A stretch of DNA of 19,369 bases from Methanosarcina sp. (GTDB lineage Archaea > Halobacteriota > Methanosarcinia > Methanosarcinales > Methanosarcinaceae): the NCBI GenBank assembly GCA_017883485.1, contig JADGNM010000004.1:1-19369 (forward strand). Reading direction: 5' to 3'. The notes under the pieces were generated by a model that did no database searches, was not told the DNA's origin, and was given only the letters and a program-made list of their open reading frames with translations. This document shows, piece by piece, positions 13,614 to 19,369 of this stretch. The first letter of the stretch is position 1, and every line of letters starts with the position of its first letter. A program made the position numbers and the translations under genes.

Positions 13614-14723
13614 ATGTATGGCACTGAACAGGTAATTTCCGGAACAATTATTGCAGGTTCCGAACTGGAACCTATTGAGGGGTATATCTGCGTAAAGAAC
13701 GGGATAATTACGGAAATTGGAGAGGAACGTACGTATTCTTCCAACATAATAGCTCCCTGTTTTGTCAATGCTCACACTCACCTCGGAGATTCCGTATTCA
13801 AAGACCCTCCTCTGGGGAAGGTTTCTGGCTTTCGGACACAGATAGATCTCGATTCTCTGGTAAAACCTCCGGACGGGTTAAAACATAGAATTCTCAAAGA
13901 TACGCCTTACAAAACCCTGATCGAATGCATAAGAAAATCTCTATTTGATATGATTGAGACCGGGACCTGTGCTTTTGCAGATTTTAGAGAAGGAGGAGTA
14001 TTAGGAGTCGAAGCGCTGAATAAAGCTTTAGAAGGGCTTGAACTTCATTCAATGATATTTGGCAGACCTGCGGAGCCTGAATTACCTCTCAAGATAGTAC
14101 TGGCTGAGGTGAGAAGAGTGCTTCTACACTCCAGTGGGATTGGAATGAGCGGGACTAACGACCTTGATTTTGAACTGTTAGAGGAGATTGTTGCCTGCAC
14201 GCGAGACAGGAAAAAGCTCTTTGCAATTCATGCCGGAGAAAAAGACAGGAGCGATATAGAAAAAGCACTTTCATTGAAGCCGGATTTTCTGATTCATTTA
14301 ACAAATGCCACAAAAAAAGATCTCGAATCCGTCGCTGACGCAAAGATTCCTGTCGTTGTCTGTCTCAGGTCTAATTTAATTACAGGAGCTGGCATGCCAC
14401 CTATTGCAGACATGCTGGAGGCTGGAATTAGAGTTGCTGCAGGAACGGATAATGTTATGTTAAATTCTGTAAATATGTTTGCCGAAATGGAATTCATGTC
14501 TAAGGTTTATTCAATAGAGGATAGGCAGGTATTTAAAATTTGCACACTTAATGGTTCTTTTGTAATGGGGCCGAATTCAACAGGTTCTATTGAAAAGGGG
14601 AATAAAGCTAATCTGATGATCCTGAATGGAAGTTCCAATAATCTTGCAGGAATAAAGAACCCTATAGGTGGAATCACAAGGCGGGCAAGGCCCGATGACA
14701 TAATATCGGTACTTCATGCGTAA
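13614..14723 (+). CDS. Metal-dependent amidohydrolase (deaminase-like)
   Basis: This belongs to the amidohydrolase superfamily (cytosine deaminase / chlorohydrolase type). Seen: an N-terminal beta-sandwich segment (1-45) leading to HTHLGD (55-60), HAGE (about 206-209), LIHLT (about 226-230) and GTDNVM (about 279-284), which supply the metal ligands and catalytic Asp of a TIM barrel, then a C-terminal KGNKANLMIL return strand. Family members hydrolyse or deaminate cyclic nitrogen compounds; the substrate is not clear. It has 369 aa. ATG 13614 has no obvious RBS. A 17-codon ORF starting at 13574 overlaps its start in another frame. Its 3' end overlaps or abuts the universal stress protein gene, so the two are probably an operon. 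Confidence 0.87.
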   Translation: MYGTEQVISGTIIAGSELEPIEGYICVKNGIITEIGEERTYSSNIIAPCFVNAHTHLGDSVFKDPPLGKVSGFRTQIDLDSLVKPPDGLKHRILKDTPYKTLIECIRKSLFDMIETGTCAFADFREGGVLGVEALNKALEGLELHSMIFGRPAEPELPLKIVLAEVRRVLLHSSGIGMSGTNDLDFELLEEIVACTRDRKKLFAIHAGEKDRSDIEKALSLKPDFLIHLTNATKKDLESVADAKIPVVVCLRSNLITGAGMPPIADMLEAGIRVAAGTDNVMLNSVNMFAEMEFMSKVYSIEDRQVFKICTLNGSFVMGPNSTGSIEKGNKANLMILNGSSNNLAGIKNPIGGITRRARPDDIISVLHA

Positions 14724-14742
14724 AGCTGATGGAGAACAAGAT

Positions 14743-15195
14743 ATGACGAACGAGTTTTACCGAAATATGGTGATTGCAACAGACGGATCCGAGAATACTC
14801 AGAGGGCAATTTCTTACGGTATTGAGATCGCAAAGCTTAGTGGAGCTACAGTTCACGCTCTTTACGTGGTAGATACATCTTCTTTTTCCTCAATACCAAT
14901 GGATGCCGGCTGGGAAGAAATGTATGAAATCCTGAGAAAAGAAGGGGAGAAAGCAGTCTTTGAAGTGAAGGAGAGCGGAGAGGCTGCAGGAGTAGAGGTA
15001 AGAGAGGTTCTCTGGGAAGGACACCCGAGTACTGAGATTATCAATTTCGCAGAAAACAATGATATTGACCTGATAGTAATGGGCACCCTCGGAAAAACCG
15101 GACTCGACAGGTTTCTATTGGGCAGCGTTGCAGAAAAAGTAGTAAGAAACTCAAAAGTTCCTGTCCTGGTAGTCCGGGGTGGAGAGCAGATTTAA
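14743..15195 (+). CDS. Universal stress protein (UspA family, ATP-binding type)
   Basis: The product is a single Usp domain of 150 aa. Seen: N-terminal NMVIATDGSENTQRA and C-terminal MGTLGKTGLDRFLLGSVAE, matching the ATP-binding pattern G-2x-G-9x-G-S/T. It is therefore probably an ATP-binding cytosolic protein of the UspFG/MJ0577 type; its signal is unknown. Start: ATG 14716 overlaps the amidohydrolase, but ATG 14743 follows GGAGA (14731-14735) at 7 bases and begins where the family does, so I choose it. It lies downstream of the amidohydrolase and upstream of the CBS-domain gene, a frequent archaeal pairing for energy- or nucleotide-sensing proteins. Confidence 0.92.
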   Translation: MTNEFYRNMVIATDGSENTQRAISYGIEIAKLSGATVHALYVVDTSSFSSIPMDAGWEEMYEILRKEGEKAVFEVKESGEAAGVEVREVLWEGHPSTEIINFAENNDIDLIVMGTLGKTGLDRFLLGSVAEKVVRNSKVPVLVVRGGEQI

Positions 15196-15275
15196 GACTT
15201 TCTGTCAACCCGACCTTTTGGAAAAAGAAATGTGAAAAAAATAGTCAGGATTGAGAGGATACAGGTGTAAATTGT

Positions 15276-16130
15276 ATGCCAAAAAGCATCTTCATTGAAG
15301 ATATTATGGTAAGGGATGTGGCAGGTGTAACCCTTCCCGGTTCAAGGGATGAGGTTCTTAAAATTCTTAAGAATAAACACATCTCTGGGGTGCCGGTACT
15401 TAAAGATTCCAAAGTTGTAGGGATCGTAACCAGGACAAACCTTCTACAAAACCCCGAAGAAGAACAGTTAGCCCTTCTTATGACAAGAAATCCGGTAACC
15501 ATATCTCCGGGATCTGATCTGCAAACTGCAGCACGCCTTCTTTTAAAAAACCACATAAGGAGGCTCCCAGTCGTAGATGAAGGAAAACTCGTAGGACTCG
15601 TTACGGTTGCAGACGTCGTGGGAACGATTGCGGATATGAATATCGATATTCCGATCAAGGATTACGTAGAAAAGGAAGTAGTAGCTATCTACAGTCAAAC
15701 TCCTTTGCCTGTTGTTGCCAGGATTATGGAACTTGCAGGCGTCAAGGCTGTTCCTGTACTCGATTCAAATCTTGAGCTGGTAGGCATAATCTCTGATCGT
15801 GACGTTATATCTGCCAGCACAATCGAGGATAGTGTAGAAATGTCAGATATGTCCGCAGGTTCGGACGATGATGCCTGGACCTGGGAATCAATGCGAGATA
15901 CCATGAGCATCTACTACAGCGTGTCAAGGATTAAAGTCCCTAACCTGATAGGAAGCGATATCATGATTCGGGAACCGATCACAGCCACCTATATTACATC
16001 CGTTAGCGATTGTGCAAGAAAAATGAAGCGCAGCAGGATTGACCAGGTTCCGATTATAAATTCGAACCGCAAGCTTCAGGGGCTTTTGAGAGATCATGAC
16101 CTGCTGAAGCCTCTGATCGACAGTGAATGA
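15276..16130 (+). CDS. Protein with four CBS domains
   Basis: Four CBS motifs are in tandem: about 8-57 (VRDVAGVTLPG), 66-120 (MTRNPVTISPGS), 127-178 (VEKEVVAIYSQTPL) and 227-282 (MIREPITATYITSV), each with the family-typical pattern of conserved Pro-Val and Val-Gly-Ile/Leu. Between the third and fourth lies a linker of about 45 residues rich in Ser, Asp and Met (186-215). CBS pairs bind adenosine nucleotides or SAM, so this is probably a stand-alone sensor or regulator. The role is not known. RBS GGTG (15264-15267) precedes ATG 15276. It is 80 bp after the Usp gene, likely in the same transcript. Confidence 0.9.
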   Translation: MPKSIFIEDIMVRDVAGVTLPGSRDEVLKILKNKHISGVPVLKDSKVVGIVTRTNLLQNPEEEQLALLMTRNPVTISPGSDLQTAARLLLKNHIRRLPVVDEGKLVGLVTVADVVGTIADMNIDIPIKDYVEKEVVAIYSQTPLPVVARIMELAGVKAVPVLDSNLELVGIISDRDVISASTIEDSVEMSDMSAGSDDDAWTWESMRDTMSIYYSVSRIKVPNLIGSDIMIREPITATYITSVSDCARKMKRSRIDQVPIINSNRKLQGLLRDHDLLKPLIDSE

Positions 16131-16297
16131 TCGGGTAAAATGTCCGCCCAAATCGCAATCAACTTTTTAAACTGATTGTGGAAACTAATTCCAAACCAAT
16201 TCCGGAAGCTAATCCCAGAGCTAACTTAAAAAATCTTCAGTATGGAAGGTTCCCCTTCCTAATCCCTCCCTGGTTAATTTTTTTCAGGAGCCAGAAA

Positions 16298-16993
16298 ATG
16301 GACAGGCCTCTTATTTTTATCAACTCAGCCATTTCAGCTGACGGCAAACTCTCGACAAATGAGAGAAAACAGGTCAGGATCTCCGGAAAACTTGATTTTG
16401 AAAGAGTGGATGAACTCAGAGCCCAGGCCGATGCAATCATGGTCGGAATCGGAACCGTCCTCTCAGACGACCCAAGCTTAACCGTAAAATCTCCTGAAAG
16501 GAAAGCTGCCAGAAAAGCCGTCGGAAAAAGTGAAAATCCGGCAAGAATCATTGTGGACAGTGCAGCGAGAACTCCACTTGATGCTGATATTTTCAAAAAA
16601 GGGGAAGGAGTAAGGATAATTGCAGTTTCGAGTGCAGCTCCTGCCGAAAACGTTGAAGAACTGGAGAAAAAAGCCCTTGTTATCAGAACAGGAACCGATA
16701 AAGTCGATCTTCCGGAGCTTACAGGAAAGTTAAAGGAGATGGGCATAAACATCCTTATGGTAGAGGGAGGTGCAACTCTTAACTGGGGTATGCTTTCCGC
16801 AGGCCTTGTTGATGAGATATATACTTTCATTGGAAACCTGATCATAGGAGGGGCTACAGCCCCAACCTTTACTGACGGAGAAGGATTTTCAGAAGCTGAG
16901 CTCCTCAGACTCGAACTCCTCTCAGCAGAAAAAATAGAGGATGGAATACTCCTGAAATGGAAAGTAAAAGGGAAAAGAAATACCGGTCTATAA
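16298..16993 (+). CDS. arfC: 2,5-diamino-6-ribosylamino-4(3H)-pyrimidinone 5'-phosphate reductase
   Basis: This is an archaeal Rib7/ArfC-type reductase of the RibD C-terminal family. It reduces the ribosyl chain to a ribityl chain using NADPH, in the pathway to riboflavin and the deazaflavin of F420. Seen: INSAISADGKLST (8-20), MVGIGTVLSDDPSLT (48-62), ARIIVDS, and ILMVEGGATLNWGMLSAGLVD. At 231 aa the size fits. Start: the frame is open from GTG 16178, but the upstream 40 residues are not conserved-looking, whereas CAGGAG (16285-16290) sits 7 bases before ATG 16298, where the family begins. It follows the CBS gene by 167 bp; co-transcription is possible. Its 3' end converges on the YkgJ gene and its stop codon lies in a tandem repeat. 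Confidence 0.9.
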   Translation: MDRPLIFINSAISADGKLSTNERKQVRISGKLDFERVDELRAQADAIMVGIGTVLSDDPSLTVKSPERKAARKAVGKSENPARIIVDSAARTPLDADIFKKGEGVRIIAVSSAAPAENVEELEKKALVIRTGTDKVDLPELTGKLKEMGINILMVEGGATLNWGMLSAGLVDEIYTFIGNLIIGGATAPTFTDGEGFSEAELLRLELLSAEKIEDGILLKWKVKGKRNTGL

Positions 16994-17036
16994 ACAATTG
17001 CTGTCTATGAACAAATACAGTCTATGAACAAATCTC
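16986..17036. repeat. Three-copy 17-bp tandem repeat over two stop codons
   Basis: GTCTATAAACAATTGCT (16986-17002), GTCTATGAACAAATACA (17003-17019) and GTCTATGAACAAATCTC (17020-17036) are consecutive copies; the last two share the first 14 bases. The first copy holds the arfC stop TAA (16991-16993), and the third holds the TAG of the convergent gene (read on the minus strand, 17022-17024). The duplication therefore occurred right at the convergent gene border. Confidence 0.85.
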
Positions 17037-17804
17037 AGGTTTGAGATTACATTTTTCAAATCCGGCCCCTGAGTATACGGAGACTTCAAGTTCACATTCT
17101 CCTTTGAGAAATTCCCGCATTTTGCGGTCATACATTCTCTGGACATGCTTCAGACCATTATTTTTGAAGTGAGCCTGCACAGCCTCAAGAAAATCGATCA
17201 TCTGTCTCAGGTAAGCCTCTTCATAAGCCCTGGTCTCCTGGGCGATTGCTTTACATTCGAGATCCTCAAGTTCGGAATGGTAGCTCCCATGCTCATTTAA
17301 GCCGCTTATCTGGCGCCAGTCAACCTTGCCTGATTCATCGGCTTCTCTATGTAACATGTGAGGATAAACCCTGCAGATTAAAGGGCGGTTCTCATAGATT
17401 TTACAGCGCTTATTCTCAAGGATAATTGGAAACTCAGCGCTTTCCTTAGTACATTCTTCAAATGTGCTATTCAGGAAGATACAGGAACCATCTGAATTAG
17501 TTTTCAGAGCATAGCCTGAGACATAAAACCTGCCTTTCTGGTCGCAAAACTCAGGATTAGGGGCTGGAGTGATAGCATCTGGATCTATGCTTCTTATGAT
17601 AGCAAGGTCTGAATCAAGTAGAAAGACATGGTCGTTAAACTCTTTAGTGCAGCAGCGTGCACATAGTTCGCACTTAAACCCCAGTTCTTTGATAGTGCCA
17701 ACAAACTCAGGATCAGGAAAGTCCTTTAAGCCTGCTAGTTCTTCTCGTGCGTCTGCAAGTCTGGTCTCAATGAGGTCATTTTTTACGCTAATTGCCTTTC
17801 TCAT
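17022..17804 (-). CDS. YkgJ-type cysteine-cluster protein (UPF0153)
   Basis: This is a predicted zinc- or iron-binding protein. Seen: KCELCARCCTKEF (44-56) with the C-x2-C-x2-CC cluster and a second motif RCKIYENRPLICRVYP with more Cys residues, matching the YkgJ pattern. It also has Cys residues in FEECTKESAE and CDQKG. At 260 aa it is longer than the shortest members and ends in a further Cys-bearing tail (C249, C259). Family members are linked to Fe-S chemistry or metal handling; none is assigned here. The start is ATG 17804. It converges on arfC; only 28 bp separate the two stops, with a tandem repeat in between. Confidence 0.85.
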   Translation of the reverse strand: MRKAISVKNDLIETRLADAREELAGLKDFPDPEFVGTIKELGFKCELCARCCTKEFNDHVFLLDSDLAIIRSIDPDAITPAPNPEFCDQKGRFYVSGYALKTNSDGSCIFLNSTFEECTKESAEFPIILENKRCKIYENRPLICRVYPHMLHREADESGKVDWRQISGLNEHGSYHSELEDLECKAIAQETRAYEEAYLRQMIDFLEAVQAHFKNNGLKHVQRMYDRKMREFLKGECELEVSVYSGAGFEKCNLKPEICS

Positions 17805-18025
17805 AAAAGTAAACTCTAAGTTCTATGTTCTTTCTAAGCCAGTTCCTACTACATCAGGCAAAGGTTCACCTTTTGATGCAATGAATGTATAATATATATA
17901 ATTTTGTGGGAATTAAATTCCCGTAAACATGTAGAGTAATTCCATGACTCAGGTCAAATCATAGACACGATTAATGTCAAGAATTGACCGTTAACTCCCA
18001 TTTGATACTAAATGACAACTGCCAA

Positions 18026-18223
18026 TTAAAAAAGACCGCGCTTTATTCCATCTTCTATAGCTTTATTTATTGCAGAAATACCACATTTTTTTCCATGATT
18101 TTGATATTTTAAAATAAATGCTTGAGCAATAAGTAAAGAATTTGGCAAATAATTCGGATAATTTTTAGAAATGAATCTGCAAAGATCATCAAAAATGTTT
18201 TCTGGAAGTTTTAATTGAGGCAT
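18026..18223 (-). CDS. Small conserved-looking protein of unknown function
   Basis: The product is a 65-aa protein starting MPQLKLPENIFDDLCRFI, with a helix-rich middle (LPNSLLIAQAFIL) and a C-terminal GISAINKAIEDGIKRGLF; it has no signal or membrane segment and no motif I know. A longer frame starts at ATG 18259, but GGAGGT (18235-18240) lies about 11 bases before ATG 18223, so I prefer that start. No close neighbours on the same strand. It may be a small DNA-binding or antitoxin-like protein, but this is guesswork. Confidence 0.55.
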   Translation of the reverse strand: MPQLKLPENIFDDLCRFISKNYPNYLPNSLLIAQAFILKYQNHGKKCGISAINKAIEDGIKRGLF

Positions 18224-18379
18224 GGTGGCTGATACCTCCACATGACTATTAAAACACATTAAAACATATAAACTTTCGGTATTTGAAATAAGGATAAAAA
18301 TTAAGTGAAAAGTCGTTAGATAATTTAATTACCTGATCGAATTTAAATAAAATAATATATAAAATTATAATACATATTA

Positions 18380-18540
18380 CTTCACTCTTTGCTCTTCGGA
18401 CTCTGGTATCCTTGGTCTCTTGGCTCCAGGTTCTCAGAGCATAAGGTACTAAGTTGCTCTTGCTCTCCTGCTCTCTATGCTCCCTATTCTCCTATTCTAC
18501 GTACTACATGCCTAAGGTTCTCTATACTCTCTATTTCAAG
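18380..18540. repeat. CT-rich low-complexity tract
   Basis: The plus strand shows repeated CTC, GCTCT and CTCCT units and few purine runs, e.g. around 18456-18495. It is not a clean tandem repeat. Read on the minus strand it gives Glu- and Lys/Arg-rich codons, which might be a decayed coding region. Confidence 0.4.
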
Positions 18541-18585
18541 GTGCTCATCGTACTCATAGTCCGTATATGAGCCGTTAGAGCTCAT
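18484..18585 (-). CDS. Possible 33-aa acidic small protein or gene remnant
   Basis: ATG 18585 opens 33 codons ending in TAG (18484-18486). The peptide is acidic at the N-terminal half (YTDYEYDEHLEIESIE) and basic near its end (RHVVRRIGE), which looks protein-like. There is no clear ribosome-binding site. After the stop, the same frame runs on with two more stops and Glu-rich codons, so it could be the surviving start of a longer, broken gene. Confidence 0.25.
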   Translation of the reverse strand: MSSNGSYTDYEYDEHLEIESIENLRHVVRRIGE

Positions 18586-18726
18586 TGAAGGCAGTAATAA
18601 TTTACTTTGAAGTTCCCCCTTTTACGATTCATGTATATCATTCATCTGCTGTATTGTCATGGTTTTCTGCTTGTTTGAGTATCTTCATAAACAATAAAGT
18701 ACAATAATAACTAGGAGGGAATAACT

Positions 18727-18903
18727 TTGCATCATTGTATGAAAATAGTGGGTTGCATATTAGCAATAATAGGTCTTGTTTGTATTGTAAAACATATTAT
18801 GCATTGCGAAGAAGGTTGCTGTTTGTGTGGTTGGCATAAAACAGAAGTGAAAGACGAAAAACCAGCAGGTTCAACTGCATCGCATAAAATAAAAGTAGAA
18901 TGA
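18727..18903 (+). CDS. 58-aa cysteine-rich membrane-anchored peptide
   Basis: This is a short gene, easily missed. A strong RBS AGGAGGGA (18713-18720) lies 7-8 bases before TTG 18727; the first ATG (18739) is too far. The product begins MHHC, then a hydrophobic helix KIVGCILAIIGLVCIV (6-21), then a compact cysteine cluster CEEGCCLCGWH (27-37) and a charged tail KDEKPAGSTASHK. Four Cys and a His in the cluster, plus the N-terminal HHC, suggest a bound metal (zinc, iron or an Fe-S cluster) next to the membrane. I recognise no family. The stop is TGA 18901-18903; the frame continues afterwards with a repeat of the tail motif. No same-strand partner is near. Confidence 0.65.
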   Translation: MHHCMKIVGCILAIIGLVCIVKHIMHCEEGCCLCGWHKTEVKDEKPAGSTASHKIKVE

Positions 18904-18982
18904 AAACCTACCAGTGCAACTGCATCTGTTCTTTATGTTGCATTGGAAAAGCATAACGAACATGCCTGTATGTTGGCAGTGA

Positions 18983-19147
18983 CTACGGAAACATTTCAGC
19001 AAAGGTTTGCGGTTTGACCGGGCTCCTATCGTCGTAGTAGCCGAGTCTAACCTTAACCGCACTCAAGGGCTCTCTATTATCTTTCGTTCTTGCTATGCAT
19101 CCATTCATGCAGATGCACTCAAAATTACCGAGTGGAACTTTTGTCAA
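18983..19147 (-). CDS. Possible 54-aa cysteine-containing small protein
   Basis: TTG (19145-19147) opens a 54-codon frame ending TAG (18983-18985). The peptide looks protein-like: VPLGNFECICMNGCIART has a C-x-C-x3-C cluster, followed by VKVRLGYYDDRSPVKP. A TATA-like box (about 19155-19163, read on the minus strand) is near, but there is no ribosome-binding site and the start is uncertain. It overlaps the frame that continues beyond the 58-aa gene on the other strand, so at most one of these is likely to be real. Confidence 0.3.
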   Translation of the reverse strand: MTKVPLGNFECICMNGCIARTKDNREPLSAVKVRLGYYDDRSPVKPQTFAEMFP

Positions 19148-19270
19148 GTATTGATTATATAGAAAGAAATAAATAGATTATATATTCTAAATAATGTCAT
19201 CGATACTATTGTTTTTGGAACAAAATATATATTTCAAAAAATATAGAAAATTAATAATTTAGAAAGTTAA
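19148..19270. other. AT-rich DNA before the terminal hairpin
   Basis: This stretch is very AT-rich with many TATA-like runs (19183-19192, 19225-19240). I see no gene and no further repeat. Confidence 0.4.
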
Positions 19271-19271
19271 A

Positions 19272-19338
19272 GTCAACTACCCCTCCCTAAATTCTGAGGA
19301 ATTTTGAGGAAGGGGCTTGTAAATGAGCCCTTGTTGAC
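19272..19338. mobile_element. Hairpin with flanking inverted repeat, IS200/IS605-like end
   Basis: A long imperfect hairpin occupies 19280-19315: CCCCT, CC, T, AAATTC pair with GAATTT, A, GG, AGGGG around loop TGAG. Outside it GTCAAC (19272-19277) and GTTGAC (19333-19338) are perfect inverse complements, and GGGCT/AGCCC (19313-19330) offers a competing stem. Such pyrimidine-rich then GGGGCTTGT sequences are typical of IS200/IS605 family ends. No transposase is within the window, so an element would continue to the right. Confidence 0.45.
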
Positions 19339-19369
19339 CAGATCACCAATAGGAGAAAAGTAATATTGG

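Larger units (their letters stand above)
18260..18726. other. AT-rich and pyrimidine-rich intergenic DNA
   Basis: Between the 65-aa gene and the small Cys-rich gene lie AT-rich sequence with several TATA-like runs (18340-18380), a CT-rich tract (about 18380-18540) and a 33-codon minus-strand ORF within it. No recognisable gene family is present. Confidence 0.4.

Noticed and set aside
16178..16297. 40-residue N-terminal extension of arfC from GTG 16178
   Set aside because: An RBS directly before ATG 16298 and the family N terminus at that point show that the upstream part is untranslated.
16237..16845. 202-codon open frame on the minus strand opposite arfC
   Set aside because: Same situation: low-complexity Ser/Ile/Leu-rich translation with no start signal, fully antisense to a clear enzyme gene.
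18871..19062. 63-codon minus-strand frame over the Cys-rich small gene
   Set aside because: Overlaps the 58-aa gene that has a strong RBS; its own start has none. The other minus frame (18983-19147) looks more protein-like.
1..19369. CRISPR array, rRNA genes, prophage or toxin-antitoxin module
   Set aside because: No regularly spaced repeats, no rRNA segments, no integrase or capsid genes, and no recognisable toxin-antitoxin pair were seen.

Overview
The window looks like chromosomal DNA of a methanogenic archaeon of the genus Methanosarcina. The evidence is an AT-rich genome with archaeal TATA boxes and GGAGG/GGTG ribosome-binding sites, an archaeal nitrogen repressor NrpRI (winged helix plus one NRD domain), a DUF356 protein typical of methanogens, UPF0292 and DUF167 proteins, a two-gene archaeal SufCB cassette, and a bacterial-type proABC operon. 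The order cis-prenyltransferase subunit, zinc-ribbon protein, NrpRI agrees with my memory of M. mazei, but the species cannot be fixed from sequence alone.

Layout. 1-95 holds a nested hairpin resembling an IS200/IS605 end. 256-687 (-) is a small lipoprotein with a cupredoxin-like domain lacking copper ligands, followed (on its own strand) by a hairpin/T-tract terminator. 836-907 (-) is tRNA-Arg(GCG). 1079-3529 (+) carries a YGR210-type YchF GTPase, a cis-prenyltransferase homologue lacking the catalytic Asp, and a zinc-ribbon/winged-helix protein. nrpR follows at 3796-4776. sufC and sufB (5195-7140) overlap and build Fe-S clusters; a perfect inverted repeat lies in the sufC leader and a hairpin terminator follows sufB. 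On the minus strand proA, proB and proC (10851 to 7425) make proline from glutamate.

The 784-bp gap upstream of proA contains a GGTA-N6-TACC site inside a perfect palindrome. This is the NrpR operator consensus known from Methanosarcina, so either proABC or an unannotated plus-strand transcript may be under nitrogen control. DUF356 (+), a Toprim protein (-) and a DUF167 protein (-) follow. A long imperfect hairpin of about 105 nt lies between the DUF167 gene and a metal-dependent amidohydrolase. Next come a universal stress protein, a four-CBS-domain protein and the riboflavin/F420-pathway reductase ArfC (all +), then a convergent YkgJ-type cysteine-cluster protein. A three-copy 17-bp tandem repeat carries the stop codons of both convergent genes.

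The last 1.3 kb is accessory-looking: an unknown 65-aa protein, a pyrimidine-rich tract with a 33-codon ORF, an easily missed 58-aa cysteine-rich membrane peptide with a strong RBS and TTG start, an overlapping antisense small ORF, and a second IS200/IS605-like hairpin at the window end. The best candidates for undescribed biology are the putative NrpR-controlled intergenic unit upstream of proA, the structured element at 13195-13300, and the small cysteine-rich proteins at the right end.
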